Of a stretch of 45,206 bases of DNA, positions 1 through 12,720 are shown piece after piece. The notes below the pieces were generated by a model, which saw only the letters and a list, made by a program, of their open reading frames with translations, was not told where the DNA came from and did not search any database. Source of the DNA: Reticulitermes lucifugus (Eukaryota > Arthropoda > Insecta > Blattodea > Rhinotermitidae); assembly GCA_026260175.1 (NCBI GenBank), contig JAKCWW010000254.1:1-45206 (forward strand), in the 5' to 3' direction. The stretch's first letter is position 1, and each line of letters begins with the position of its first letter. A program made the translations under genes and the position numbers.

Positions 1-137
1 ACCACCACCACCACCACGACCACCACCACGACCACCACCGCCGCCACAACCACAAACACCGCCATCACCACCACCAAACAAACAACACCACGACCACCGC
101 CGCCGCCGCCGCCACCACCACAATCACCACCACTACG
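1..137. repeat. CCA/CCG-rich trinucleotide microsatellite
   Basis: The first 137 bases are almost wholly degenerate CCA, CCG and ACA triplets on the plus strand, so the minus strand is GGT/GGC-rich. The array starts at the window edge and may continue outside it. The frames through it are simple low-complexity polypeptide and are not treated as genes. Confidence 0.9.
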
Positions 138-2734
138 AGTGTCTGTCACAATTCATAAATGATGTAGTAGGTATAGAAGCCGAACATTATATTAAGTAAG
201 CTACTTTTAATCCGTGAAGTTATGATACGAATGTCCCACATAATTATATCGACACTTATTTATTCAAACTGCGTAGAGAATTTGAATATTTAAGAAGGTT
301 AAACCCAGAGTCCTTCAGTGGACGTGATATTAAGCTCGTCGTGTTCTTCTCGTAATGCGGCTCATCAAAATCCTATTTTACTGCCGTAACAGAGGTAGAA
401 GGGCTGTATAAACAAATTATGTAGACTATATCATCCCTACAAGCGAAACATTGTCAGTTATGCGTGCTTTATATCTGGTAGGTTTAGTTAATTTTTCCGG
501 TATATACTGTATCACAATGAGGCACATTGCTTCGCAGCAACGAATAAAGGGTGCTTTGTACAGTGATTCTTAAAGTTATTCTTCACAATTAGAATGACAT
601 GACAATTGTTTCTGCGATATTTAATTTACATTTCGATATAATTGGTTATTAATTTAGAATAAACACAGTCCTTGCCCTTCAGTGGAAGTAATCTTTGGTA
701 AAACTATTTTACGGTTATATTACATAATAGTATCCGTTACATAGCAGAGGTCTTTGGTTGTAGTTAAAATCAAGTAATTGTTAATATCATTAAAACAAAT
801 ATACAGACAAATCTCCCAGAAATGATAGGTGTTAGAACCTGACAATTATCACTAATAGATACCGTCATTCGTGTGCGTTATTTCGGTATATGTTGTGTAA
901 ATGATTGGCGTGGTCATGATGTACCGATAATGGCGTACACTCGTCAAATATAGCAATAACAGATAACAGGACAGAGATGTGGGAAGAGCCTGGGGCTCTG
1001 CCCTCTACATTCACTGCGTTGTGTAATGAATCTGTAAGTAGCATCTTTAGCGGCTGTAACCCATTAATGTCATTAGCGTGAATGAAGCGTATGTTGTCTC
1101 CCCCATCCACTCTCACTTCCTCTACTGCTCACTTCTGCAGATAGGTAAAAGTTTCGATCGGAGTTCATTTAGTGAAACGCAATGCAGTTAAGTGCTTTCT
1201 GTGGTCTCCTTTCAGGTTGAGAGAATTGAAGAGAATCTTCAAAAAATTATGAACTTCTCCCCTTCACACCACATCTCTCAATTTATCATATTCGTGATTG
1301 AAAACCTTGTTTCTACTACTCAAGGGAAGTTTGCCCATAAGTGGCTTACTTTTAACTCCTACCATTTGGGCTGACGACATTTTTGGATAAGAGCTAAGTG
1401 TAGAAAATCCTTACAAATTATAAGCCCCATGAAGCCTACGTATAGTGTGTTCTAGTCTCGGATAGAGAGACTTCGTCTTCTATTTATAGAGGCACCGCCT
1501 ATCGTTTTAGGATTATTTCCGAAGACGAACATTGAAGTTCAGGGATCAGTTATGAGCGAAATGAAACACCGTGTCTACTTCTAAATAGTTCTTCATGACA
1601 TAAAAGCACCGAGAGAGCTTCGATTATCCTAAATGCAGACTTTCCTAAATTCTATCAGTTGACGTAAATACATACGCTTCCCAGACAAGCTTATATCTTC
1701 CAGACAAGGACTGTCCTGTTGGATGTGTCATATTCACAAGAGAAGCAAAAAATACACGCCAGAATTTTTTTTAGGAAATGTTATGGAAATACACTTTCGA
1801 ATCAAATCCGAAGTCGAATTATGAGGAGGACAGTAATCTTGCTAACATAAAGAAAGGCAAGAATTGATTATATTTGTTGAGTATAATTGTAATCCTTCGA
1901 TGAAAGGCAACTTTATGTAAGAACATTTTTCTGTTTTACTATGTAGCCTAGCGATAATTGCTGTAGCTGCAGTTAAAATAATCTTTATTGTTTCCTTTAA
2001 AACAAAAATCTTGCTGCGCACAAACCATTAGCACTCTAACCTAATGATTATCACAGTTAAATGACACATGAAGTAGCAGCCGGAATAACGTCATTATTAT
2101 ATGCTTAAATCATAATGGGTTTTCTTAGCGTCGTACTGAACAGTGAATTGTGGGATATAATAGAGTTGTTAATTCGATGGACCAGATTTCCTTACACGCC
2201 AACATTTAGTAACCTAATTATGAAAATTTCATTACTTTATATTAAACATAATTAATTGCCAGGGTTACAGGAGTTTGTCAAAAGCCAGCCCGTATTTACA
2301 TGTGGTATAACTTTTAAGGCTCAATTTATTGTTATTCTCCAGTATACCTTCATGTTTCAAGTTGTGTTGTCATCTTCCAGGACATCTCTATGTCTCAAGT
2401 TATGTCTTAATTTAAGGTTATCAAATCATTGCTCTCATTAAAATCCCCATCTCCTCTAATTGCATGCTGAAACCCCTTCCATATAATTCTTCTTCCAAAA
2501 AATGCACCAGAATTTCTTAAACTGTCGCATTCTAGAGGCCAGTTGATAAGCTATAAAATTTCTTCACATTGTGCCGTAGTAAACAGGTCTGTCACAGGAA
2601 AAGTAAACGTGATCCATTGCGATAAAGGCCAGACGTAGTTGTAATAATACCATGCACTCGTGACTTAAAAGGAACCTTGCCTTTCGATCTGCATTCCTTC
2701 CTCAGTTAAAAAAAAGAGAGGCAGTGTACGTATA
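138..2734. other. Unannotated AT-rich DNA
   Basis: No recognisable gene, RNA or repeat was found in this stretch. The longest open frame is 83 codons on the minus strand (865-1116); it has no domain or motif I recognise and is within what random AT-rich DNA gives. No tRNA-like A/B boxes, long inverted repeat or tandem array was seen. Confidence 0.6.
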
Positions 2735-3020
2735 ACGTAACATTTTGGCGCGTTCGCGTAGATATTGTTCGCGTGTAAAAGCAATAGATATTAAATATTA
2801 TGAGTGTGTGTGTCGGTATTCTTGGCTTAGTTATTCTGCATGCAAATCGCGTTGTTTCTGCGCCGTATTATATTGCCATCTGTGGCTTGTCTGGCTGTAC
2901 CATATTTTTTCCACATTATGTCACAAACGGCACGAATTTCGGAAAATATTATTGAACATAAAAATTCTCAAATATCAAATTTCATGGAAATCCGTTCAAT
3001 GGAAGTCGAGTTTTCCCATG
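2735..3020 (+). repeat. Possible dispersed insect repeat upstream of a tetranucleotide array
   Basis: Two overlapping plus-strand open frames (2745-3179, 144 codons; 2840-3100, 86 codons) cover this block. The words they encode around 2880-2960 (for example SVACLAVPYF in one frame and LCHKRHEFRK in the other) resemble a repeat I recall from other insect genomic sequences. Being open in two frames and running straight into a tetranucleotide array suggests a repeat rather than a gene. The family is not identified and no second full copy lies in this window. Confidence 0.3.
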
Positions 3021-3064
3021 CGGACGGACGGACGGACGGACAGACAGACAGACAGACAGACAGA
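3021..3064. repeat. GGAC/AGAC tetranucleotide microsatellite
   Basis: About five GGAC units are followed by about five AGAC units, with a clean switch between the two motifs. A second locus at 38886-38914 carries the same motifs on the opposite strand. Any protein reading (a DGRTDGQTDRQ-like run) is an artefact of the repeat. Confidence 0.9.
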
Positions 3065-6000
3065 AATTGCGAAGGTAATAGTCGCTTTACGCAATTTTAA
3101 GAACACGCCTAAAACCTGTATGGACACCAGTGAAGTTTATTGGGTAACATGCTTTAGATATAAGCCTATTAGTGTGTGAAATGTCTTGTTCGATCTTGCG
3201 TTTAAGAGCAGGATTTTCAATGCGTTTTTAATGTACAGTGATACCGTTCCAGTTTTTTCTGCGAGTCTGTAGGTTCCTGCATGGCAACTGTCACTCTGCA
3301 GGTACTCAGTACTCATGTTTACGGTTTTGTCCGACAGGATCCGCAGTCGGGATCAGCTGTCGCTTACTTCTTAAGAGCAGAGGTTTAAATATGGGACAAC
3401 AAGTGACCAGCTATGGAGTGTAATCTTGTACTGTTTACTTACTGATCTAACATTGAACTCCCCGATTGACAGACCGACTGACTGCAGACTATTGCGACTG
3501 TGATAATTAGGTATGCAATTTCCGATTATGTTCTTACACAATAGTCTCCTGCGATTGGGTATTATGTATCGCTGTTCAGGTTAGATTGATGGCATTCTTG
3601 CGACAATCTGACAGTTCCCAATGCCTCTGCTGTTCTTCCACCGAAGTAAATTTGCACACTCACTTATTTTAGAAAATAATTTTTTTATCAAGAATGAGGT
3701 GGTTTTTGTGTAAAATGTGATTTTTGCACGGTTAATCCTTAAGTACTCCTTTGATTCGCTTCAAAATTAGTGAAATACGAACGACGAAAGCTTACTTGTA
3801 CATTACAGGTCGTCGTTATGTCCTGTCAGTTTGAGGTATTAACAACGGAGGCTTTCCACAGGCGAGATATGCACGTCAATACGTGGGGAATTATGTTCCT
3901 CTGAACTGACATAACAATTAGTAACAGAGGCTCCTTAAGCTTCCAACCGAAGCAGTACACCCTCTAAGCAACTTTATTGCAGTTTGATGTAAATTTAATG
4001 AGATAAAGCTGAGATGGAAATTAAATTATAAATGCTCAGTAAGACTTATCTAATTTACAGAGTCCTGGGTGTTAAAAGTTTCTTGTATAAAATATTCTTA
4101 TAAAAGAGTGCTTTAGGAAAAAAGCTTACATTTTACATCGTTCAATCACGCTATTATTCCAAAGGAAGTTGAAGTTCATCTAATACACTTTTTTGTCACA
4201 TATGAGCGATTAATGCTTTCTATACACAGTCAACTAATTTATGAAGGTGCTCTCTTAAGATCTGTTTTTATTTTAGATTTGAATTTTATAATTATAGAAT
4301 AGTTAAATTATAACTGACAAGTAGATAGACTGATACATGTTACAAACTTTATGTGACGGATTTACGGCCTATATTACAGGCCGAGTAAAATAGTAGAAAT
4401 TCTTGGCTTAAGAGGCTGGGTTTAACCTCAGTTGTATAAAATTTACTCTCCACAAGCTAAGTTAGCATTTGTATTGGAGAGGTTAATGTACGTTAGCATG
4501 ATGTTCTCAAATAAATGTATGATATATTATCATTTAAAAGAACCTGAAATTGAGTGCAAAGTTAGTACTTCTTATATTAAGTTTTATATTAATAAACTTA
4601 AACAAATAATTACTTAGAACATGCACGTTAGAAGCATACTTTTCGCAGGCTGATGACACAGGCGTCAAATTTAGTATTCCAGCGACCACGTGACCTGTAA
4701 ATGTGATCATAATATAAATTAAATTTTTATGTTCGAGTACAATTAAGCATGCTAAAATTAGGCGTTAACAAATTCTGCAGGTATACTGTTTTCATGCACG
4801 AAATTTAATATCTTGTCACATATTAAAACGAAAGGAAGGCTTAATGACAAGGGTGGAATTTTAACCCAATGTTTAACCAAACTGGCAGGATGCTCTTTCT
4901 GTTGGTGGCCCACAGACGCAGGCCATTAAATACAAAGAAATGGATAGTTCTAAATATTTCCATGCAAAGGATGTCTTGCCACATGTATTATAACTGAGAT
5001 ATCATCGATGAAATGTAAACTTAAAATAAGGAGGCAGGAAAAATTTGTCCTGAAATTGTTAAACAACATTTTTGGGAAGTTTGTATGTTAGGCAGAGAAT
5101 AAGGTCTTCAGCGAGGTGTATGATTCACAATATGAACAGTGTTAACAGTATTTCACTGCACACAACCTAGGCGCAAAATGTGTTCATTGTGTACATTTCT
5201 CTTTGTACGTTGTGCATTGCGTACATTAAGAATGGCCAATGGCACTGACCTAACATGCCCCTTACAGTGACAATAGAACGATGTCACACATAACCTTCAG
5301 GACCACACAAAAGTTGTTCAAGTCATTTTCACATAACGTAGTAAAGCACATTGAGAAGGTAAGACTTGTTTACTGTGAGACGATGACGTCACTCTAAGAG
5401 CAACAGCGTTGAATACAACTAGTCTAGACGTAGGGGATCGAACACAATATACGTTTCCGTGTGTCACTCCTTATTCATTCTTTAAATATGAATTAAATAT
5501 ATTGCTACACTGTTGGCTTTTCCATGTGATGTATTTTTCACAATTACTTACGACAGTTGAACATACGCATTAGAGATAAATGTTGATCGCATATAGTACA
5601 GTCTGATGGAAGTTTCTTACAAAGCGTGTGTGAAAGTTGTCAGGCCTGTTTATACTATCAGTTTTCACTTTGGTGCCCATCGGAGTCCAGATTAGCAGCA
5701 CATTATATAACACTTGACTTAATGACCCTTCTACCAAAGTTTGTTACTTACTGCATTATGGTCGCCGAAACTACAAGGTAGGGTGGGCAGTGTCAAGTGA
5801 ATAATTATGTATTCAGTATGCAGCGATTTCGTTGGTGTCGAGGGCTTTTGTGGCAGGGGCGTATTGCCCTAATATGAACCTTCACTGTTGTATATTGAGC
5901 TTCAGGTTAACAGTAAGAGCGATACAAGCAACTGTATTTCAAATATACTCGGACTGTAAAATATAACGACATGGTGTGGGTGGTACATAATGCAAGTGTG

Positions 6001-6199
6001 GGCTGATTTAAGACCACGTGTTGTAATTACTTGTCAGAATATTTCCCTTCACATGAAATTATTAATTCTCTTTGGATGACTACCTTCGTTACAGCACCAA
6101 GCGCAGACTTATAGTCTTGCTACATTTGAAAAGCCAGCCTATTTTGAAAGTTATAAAAATGAGAAATCTTCGGAGGCATATCTAATTTGTATGGAAAGG
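3065..6199. other. Unannotated AT-rich DNA
   Basis: Nothing is firmly recognisable over about 3.1 kb. Open frames do not exceed about 61 codons. A short plus-strand phrase near 5040-5085 reads like a generic polymerase helix (KLLNNIFGKF) but has no support around it and was rejected. No SINE promoter boxes or long repeats were seen. Confidence 0.55.
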
Positions 6200-7205
6200 T
6201 TACTTTACATTTTGTGGATACCCCGAGTTAGTCAAGAAACTTCCCGCATTTTATGGTATCCGAATATTCAATGCCGTACTCACAACAACCCTAAACTTTT
6301 TCGTTTTCTGAGCCAAATTAATCCAGTCCACACTGTCTCATCTATTTCTTTCAGATCCACTTTAATATTACCCTTCCATATAAGCCTAGATCTTCCAAAT
6401 AGTCTCCGTCTTTCAGGTTTCCCAAACAACGCCCTGTACGCATTTCTGTTCTCCACCATACGTTCCACACACCCTGCCCATCCCTTCCACCAACTATATC
6501 TTGTGGGGATTAGGAATCGTGAAGCTCCTCACTATGCGTTTTTTCCAGTCTGCTATCACTTCCTTACTCTTGGGCCCAACTTTCTTAATCAGCATCCTGT
6601 TTTCGAACACCCTTAGCCTATGTCCTTCCCTACATGTGAGATAACCAGCTTCACAGCAGTTCAAGACGACAGTATTTTACTGTATATTTTAATCCTTATA
6701 TTCCTACATAGCAAACCGGAAGACATAAAATTTTTAACCGAAGTGTAGTAGGAATTCCCAATTCATTCGGCTCTTAGTTTCTTTATACATGCACATTTTG
6801 ATATTGTCGTTCCAAATTTTTGAGCTTTTTTTACAGATTCAAAGGATATATTAACTCTTTTTATGTTGTTATTTTTCCTGCACTATGTCCCCTACACATG
6901 AACAAATCCTTAGTTTTCTCTGGGTTTGCTTCCAGACCAAGTTCCTTGCTAGGTACTGATAAAGCTCAACTGTTTTTCTTTATGGTTTTATGTTTTTTCT
7001 TATTAAATTAACATTATCAGGATAGACAGCAGTTCATGGGTCCGTTTCAGTTTCTTCTGGTGCTCTTGTACCTTTCTAATGGCATATCCTCAATTGAAGT
7101 TGACAAGTGATTGCGATAAAGCATCACCTTGTTCTAGACCATTCTGAACAGGAAATGTAGCATACAGATGTTTGCCTGTCCGGACTTCACCATCGATTTC
7201 ACTTC
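6200..7205 (-). pseudogene. Decayed LINE reverse-transcriptase C-terminus (family A)
   Basis: Read on the minus strand from about 7205 to 6200, this is the 3' part of a non-LTR retrotransposon ORF2. In order it shows a degenerate entry to RT motif B (NGLEQGDALS near 7118-7147), a frameshifted position for the YADD box, a segment like MCRNIRIKIYSKI (about 6675-6720), then GWAGCVERMVENRNAYRALF and GKPERRRLFGRSRL (6380-6490), ending in a relic of the WIDLAQDRDRWR-type tail. These blocks are in the order I recall for a LINE family common in insects. Stops and frameshifts separate them, so no intact protein exists. The 62-codon minus frame at 6280-6468 is one surviving piece. The 5' part with the endonuclease is absent, consistent with 5' truncation during target-primed insertion. 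The clade is not assigned. Confidence 0.75.
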
Positions 7206-7714
7206 AACACATTTTAATTAATTAATGTTATTAGTTTACAGGGTATACAATGTTCATTTACACTCTTTGTGCAAAGAGCAGAGACATACCTGCTCCCTAT
7301 TCCGTTGTTCTAGGGCTCTTTCCTCACAAGTGAAGTGATGACAATTTGTCCACTCAACTGCCTCTAGTGGCCGAGGTTAAGAGGGGTGGAACAATTTCTC
7401 CGCTTCCCCATACGTGTTTAATGCTTGGTACTTGTTTATGATAGCTTTGCGTTTACCCTTACAGTTGAAAGTAACGTTAAGACGAAAAGCAGAATCAAAG
7501 CAGGATATATCCAAAACGGACAAATTTCAAGAGTGATTTATTCACATCAAAACAAATAAGAAAGTTCATATAATCATATGCCTGGAAATGAGTGTCTTTT
7601 GTTTAATTTAAACATTATATTCAACAATAGATACCTTAACTTACACCTGACCTAAACATTTACAATAATTACACGTTTCCAATTTAATAACTGTTGAGTT
7701 ATTGTTTATCAAGT
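7206..7714. other. Unannotated spacer between LINE and transposase remnants
   Basis: This stretch is AT-rich and has no recognisable coding. The phrase near 7365-7385 weakly resembles the 3' body of the family 2 SINE but is too short to call. Confidence 0.5.
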
Positions 7715-8020
7715 TACAGTTTGCAACAATGTCCCCAACCTGAATCAATGTACGCATGGACACTTCTGATCATGAACTGCTGCACCCTTTCAAAAGGTCC
7801 CGGGGTGGTTTCGAATGGTTTAACAGGCATAAAATTGCGTTGGTGGAGTGTCTCTTCAATTTAATTTGGAGCTCAATACATGAGGGTTTTTAAGTGTCCC
7901 TGCTAATAAAAATGTAAAGGATTGAGGTCAACACGTCTTTGGGCTCTTCCTCGAAAACTGTTTGTGGACTTTTTTCTTGTTTTGTTGTGGGGAACTCCTG
8001 AAAATTATCCAAGCATTTTA
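7715..8020 (-). pseudogene. Tc1/mariner-superfamily transposase C-terminal fragment
   Basis: On the minus strand, from about 8000 down to 7715, the frame reads VDLNPLHFY, a stop, then QGHLKTLMY, EETLHQRNFMPV, PGPFERVQQFMIRSVHAYIDSG and GWGHCCKL. This is the order of blocks at the C-terminus of a DDE transposase type common in insects: SPDLNPLDFYLWGHLKTLVY, then an ERVR helix, then a GGHFEHLL end. The third acidic catalytic residue lies in the LNPLDF box; here that box reads LNPLHF, so the acid is replaced by histidine. An in-frame stop follows immediately. Nothing upstream gives the other catalytic boxes, so this is a dead fragment. Confidence 0.6.
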
Positions 8021-8669
8021 GATAAAACCTATATTTTTTATTTTAGATACAATGTAGATATTTCAAGCAGAATATTTTAACTATATCACACACACTTGCT
8101 TTATTCCTCTTCCATACTGTCAATTACCAACGTCTCACCTTATTGATGTTACATAAAATGTACGCTCGAACAAAGTCATTGAGTAGCTGACGAATGAACC
8201 ATACAAATGATGGTAACAGTATTTACGTTATTGACCTCGTACAATCGGTCGTCTCCATCCCGCTGTAAGACCACCTGTTGGCGAATTACAGCGGCCGTGC
8301 AAACTTGGATGTCTGGGCAAACATATTACTTCTCACTGATACATAACGTCTGAGTTTCGTAAGTGCATTTCGAGAAATCTGCGTTATGAATGACCACGGA
8401 TATTAATTTCTGACATACAGTTGTACAGTTTTCTAATTTGAACGCACGATACAAAATGGATTTTGCGTGTAAATTAATGTAAATTTTTTTTTCAAAGTTT
8501 GTAGAAGTGTTATTACCCACGTTTTACAGAATTACCGAGATGTATCCACCAAAGGACTGACGAGTGATACTATCATTTCCTCAGTTGAAGTTCTCTTGTG
8601 TAAACATGTCCGTGAGACCATCAGTTATGAAAATAATAATGTGTAATTTTAAAAACTTACATGTCGTGT
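8021..8669. other. Unannotated AT-rich DNA
   Basis: No gene is supported. A 64-codon minus frame (8326-8520) lacks any recognisable motif. The transposase fragment beside it may once have extended here, but nothing of its N-terminus is readable. Confidence 0.5.
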
Positions 8670-8674
8670 TGGAG

Positions 8675-8830
8675 TTTGGTAGCCTAGTCGATATAGGGAC
8701 CAGCGTACGGAATGGTCGTTCGAGGAATTGTGGTCGATTTCTGGCAGCGGCAAGAGATTCATCTGCCGAAACCTCCATGCCACCACACGCCATTCTGATC
8801 CGGTGCATCGTCCAAGGTACACTGGTATGT
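8675..8830 (+). repeat. Possible tRNA-derived SINE head
   Basis: A phrase resembling a tRNA A box (GTAGCCTAGTCGATATAG, 8682-8699) is followed about 40 bases later by a weak B-box-like phrase (GTGGTCGATTTC). The spacing fits a pol III internal promoter. The body matches no other SINE in this window, so the call rests on the boxes alone. Confidence 0.3.
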
Positions 8831-9462
8831 CTACTTTAAAACCTAAGCCGTTATAATTGGAAAAGGAAGCATATATATTATGTTATGTTACGTTATTTAT
8901 CTATCGAAGCAATCAGCATTTCGGGCCTTAAGATGTAAAGTCGGTTAATAGCATATTGGTAAATAACAAGTGAAAAGTTTGTGACAGGAGTGGCTGTAGC
9001 CTAATTTGAGGTGTTACCCCGGGGTTTGCTCGCAGGCGCTGAGCAAAATTAAGAAAAATGTGTTACTTTGACCAGTCTGCAGGCCGAGAATTGATTCCGC
9101 TACCTCCCGAAAATGAGATAGGATTGTCACCAACAGTACAACAATATTTATTATATATCATACATTAATAGCCTCTGTGTAGAAGGCACTTTCCTCTTTT
9201 ATCATGGTGATAACTTCAAATACTTAACATACCAATATTAATACTACACCAGTAGATAAACAATGTCTTAGAACCCCTGAAAAAGTCTCATCTGGTTCAT
9301 TATAATCACAGAGCAAATCATTGGCTTAGGCTTATTTGCAGTTAATTGGACTTTGTTTATCGCTTAAATTATTATTTCATTGTGATACAATAGTTCACTC
9401 TTGCATTACGTTAATCTTGTTCATGGCATTCTCATGCCTGAGGACAAGAGACCTAGGGAGGT

Positions 9463-9492
9463 GGAGTGGGAGGAGGAGGAGGAGGAGGATGG
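9463..9492. repeat. GGA trinucleotide microsatellite
   Basis: A short run of GGA triplets sits in unremarkable sequence. The flanking small open frames (9336-9578 and 9401-9724, plus strand) owe part of their length to the stop-free repeat and show no motif. Confidence 0.8.
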
Positions 9493-10640
9493 GTGTTTCA
9501 AGATTAGCAGTAATTGTAGTAGCGATGGTCTCTACGCTTGGCTACTGCGAGTTACAGCCAGCACCCGGCTTCCAATAAAACATTCAGTATTGTCGCGTAC
9601 TTGCCTATTGACCACTGGCCTTACATCCACAATGATTGCCCCTATGGGAATGGCCAATACATATATTATTGTAGGGATTATAAAAGTGGATAAACACTTT
9701 AAACTTACAGCGCAATTAATGTAAGAATAATTTTGTAATTCACGATGGTAGCAAATCTGTATTAAGAAGGAAAGGTGTTTTATTTTGAATTCGAATTTAA
9801 ACAGAATGTTGGTAATGTGGCTGTCTTGTGTTTTAGTGCGCGAAAATCCGTATTCAGGCGACGTAATACGTTTCACGATTCGTTTGTCACTTGATGCCAA
9901 CTGATTCGTTCGAATTTCTGCTCAAATTTCCGGGGATATCAATCAACATGAAATTTTTTATCGATGTTGGATACGTTCGTGTTAGTATCGAATCGATGTG
10001 TGGTTTCGTGGTCTTTTAAATATTTAGATATCTAATTAAATGCAGTTTGGAGAATTGGGTTCCTTAATTTGCAGTACACAACTGTCAACGATTGTTCGTA
10101 CTTTGCTTCGTAATGATAAATCGAGAATTACGGCAGATTTTCCTACAATGAATGTAGTTCAGCATTTCTGTATTTTCGGGTACATAAAGAGTAAACAACT
10201 TTTCTTTGTCTCTTAAAGTTACTGCTTGAGGGAAATTGTGATTAGAGAACTCAATTGACTCCTTGAAAAGACATTTCCTTTTATATTCTTTCCAAGGCTG
10301 CATGCTGTACCCAGTGTCATCACTCTAGTCGCACGCAACAACTGTCCATACAAATTTTGTGACGACAATTAGAGTTATCCCCACACGTCATTCAAATGTC
10401 AGTTACTCTGAGTATTACACAGGTACTTCTCGGTACTCGCGATTAATGCCTTACTGAAGACTACCGCCTAAATGAAATTGCTTAAATCAGCGGTGAAGCT
10501 TGGACACTAACAGGAACAACACGAATCTAGAATCACGGCAGCAGAGGTGAAATTGTTGAGGAAAACCGCAAAGTACAGGCTGTGTGACCACGAAAGAAAT
10601 TAGAACGTTTTGAAAGGACGTAAAACACAGCCAATTTTGC
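9493..10640. other. Unannotated AT-rich DNA
   Basis: Only short motif-free frames are present, the largest being 122 codons on the minus strand (9532-9900). That frame shows no signal peptide, membrane segment or known fold by eye and is not convincing as a gene. No repeats were recognised. Confidence 0.5.
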
Positions 10641-10644
10641 TACA

Positions 10645-10870
10645 AATCAATAACTATAAAAATAAATGGATACAGCATGTTAGTAGAATGGACAGATCCA
10701 GACTTATGCGCGCTGTTGTGAAATATCAAGCAACGGGGAAAAGGAACCCGAAATGACACTAAAGAGACTTCTGTGTTGTAATATTCATACTTGATTCTTC
10801 CAGCAGGCCTAAGTCGGTGATAACGCGATGATGATGATAATGATAATGATGATGATGTTGATGACTGCAC
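10645..10870 (+). pseudogene. LINE ORF2 extreme C-terminus with GAT-rich tail
   Basis: The plus strand reads NKWIQHVSRMDRSRLMRAVV, then KYQATGKRNPK, before stops. This resembles the end of many insect LINE ORF2 proteins: a WxxHVxRMxxxRLP segment followed by KYxPxGKRxxGRPxxRW. The final GRPxxRW element is lost. A GAT/AAT microsatellite (10828-10862) follows about 70 bases downstream, as expected for a LINE family ending in a simple-repeat 3' tail. Only the last 200 bp or so survive, a severe 5' truncation. It is not obviously the same family as the copy at 6.2-7.2 kb. Confidence 0.55.
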
Positions 10871-12059
10871 AGTAATTTAAAACAGAGGGGAAGTTTTCTT
10901 TAAAAAAAATCGCTCTAAGATCAACTCCTTTACCTCCTCGCGTCGGGTTTTGAGGGTTCGTTTCAAACCGCGTAAGTGTAAATTTTTGACCACCTAAATT
11001 GAGAGTATACATTAATTAGTAAACACTGTATATCCAAATCTGCGTACATCAAAACCACGTAATTTGTGATCTACCTGTTCTTTCGTTTCAATGTATAATG
11101 TCCACCGCACATGGAAATAAGATGTGCATACAAATTGTTTCCTAAAACACTAAAGGAAGAGTTTATTTGCGATGCTTGAGTATAGATGGGGCAGTAGTAT
11201 TGAAATTCCTCTTCTACCGTGAAGATGGAGGCAGAAAGTTTTCCCTAAACTTCTTTGGTAAATCACTACCTCATTACGCAGCGTTGCATTCTGGAAGGCA
11301 GTAATCTTCATTGTGGAAAGACATCATAAGGAACCAAGAAGAGCTTAATGTATCTCATACAGCTCGCCTATTACTGGTAGTGCAGGGATAGTATAAGATA
11401 CAAGAGCTGATGTTTTCCCAGAGGCTTTCGCCGTTATACTACTGGTATAGGCAGTGTTGACGCATTCTGTTTTTGCCATCATTAATAGGGGCTGAAAGTG
11501 ACATTGAGATTTCATTGTGTTTGTGATGAACGAAGCTGCGTTATGGCAGGTTATCTCGTTCGTGTCGTGCATTCAATCTACACTTCCTCACTTATTACTA
11601 CCAATGTAAAAGGCGGTAGATGATGTCATTAGTTAACGTAGTGTCGTTATATAACCCGTAACCATTGCCAAAGTCATTAAAAGTTAAAGTACTTAATTAT
11701 ATATCAAATAATATGTAATACATTAGTTACTATGTAACTGAATGTCTTCACTTTTAATTCAGTTTCAGCCAATATACAGAACGTAACGTAATTCAACTGA
11801 CAGATTTCAAGGGATGATAGGGGAGATCGAAACAGTGTGTTTTAGGACAGCAACCAATATCCGGAAATATGTAGTTTGGTCGCTAAACGCAGAACCATGA
11901 ACACGTTAGATTTGGAAAGATGAATTGCATGTTGCTCTGTACCTTAATAGCCTGCTACTTAATTTTATTGTTCTGGAGATGGAGTTCTGTGAAATAAAAA
12001 ATTAATGAGGAGAATCAAATTTACAGGTGAAATTAAAATAAAAAATGAGTATAAATGCA
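10871..12059. other. Unannotated AT-rich DNA
   Basis: No gene, tandem array or pol III promoter was recognised here. Open frames are 75 codons or less. Confidence 0.55.
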
Positions 12060-12172
12060 GAAATTCCAAAAATACCAACAAATGCACTGTATTATATTTT
12101 AAAGTTTTTGCAATTAAAGCATTAGAACTCCGAAATGTTTCGACTCTTTATGGGTCATCCTCAGGGAGTGTA
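12060..12172 (-). other. Hammerhead-like repeat module, minus strand
   Basis: On the minus strand the core CTGAGGA (12158-12164) is followed by one extra T, a hairpin GACCC/GAGTC with one mismatch, GAAA (12138-12141), CATT, then UC and GGAGT (12127-12131). GGAGT pairs perfectly with ACTCC just upstream of the core (12165-12169), giving a 5-bp stem I. The predicted cleavage point lies after the C opposite 12132. The 3' flank, running towards 12060, resembles that of the module at 13.8 kb (an ATACAGTGCATTTGTTGG-like phrase). This is a relic of a structured repeat and has not been tested as a ribozyme. Confidence 0.4.
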
Positions 12173-12534
12173 CATCAATATTTGTATAAAACAAAGATTA
12201 TAAATAGATCAAATAAGTTAAAATTGCAGTATGATATTTTGATTTCTTGAAGTTGGTGCTGTAGATACGTAGGGTATATGAGGTATTTCTTGTGAAATGG
12301 ATCTTATATTCATATACAGTATTGTAATCTTTCTGAAATAATATTAAAATAACAAAGAATAAGTATAAATAGTAACAGCATATAAAATGTATGAAGTACA
12401 ACGATACTTGTCTGTACATACCAAATCTTTGGAGCAGCTGATGTATGTTCTTCAACAATACCAGAAATGTTTGCTGCATCTAACAAAACAATGTTATAAA
12501 CCTGCTTCATGAAACAGTGAGCTTTTTACCAGAG

Positions 12535-12720
12535 ATATTCAAAATGCCTCCCACCAAGGTCATTGCACAAGTCGCATTACGCAACATTGGTTGCCGTACT
12601 CTCTAACAATCCTGGCGTTGTCTGCACAACTTGAAAAACACCTTGATCCTTGCCATCAGTTCCTCTACTGTTTTTATTGAGGTCTCTTACACCACAGATT
12701 TATCTTGACCTCAAGGAAAG
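12535..12720 (-). pseudogene. Second Tc1/mariner-like transposase C-terminal scrap
   Basis: On the minus strand the readable pieces are TVEELMARI, a middle with frameshifts (VFFKLCRQ, then RVRQPMLRNA), and a terminal GRHFEYLW followed directly by a stop. This matches the usual ending of insect Tc1/mariner-type transposases: a VEELxxRI helix, an RVRxSMxRR helix and a GGHFEHLL end. No catalytic box is present. The family differs from the fragment at 7.7-8.0 kb. Nothing recognisable was read in the adjoining minus frame at 12700-12912. Confidence 0.4.

Noticed and set aside
865..1116. 83-codon minus-strand open frame as a gene
   Set aside because: It has no recognisable motif and its length is ordinary for chance frames in this composition.
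5040..5160. KLLNNIFGKF phrase resembling a family B DNA polymerase helix (Polinton/Maverick)
   Set aside because: It is a single weak motif with stops around it and no other polymerase, integrase or capsid block nearby.
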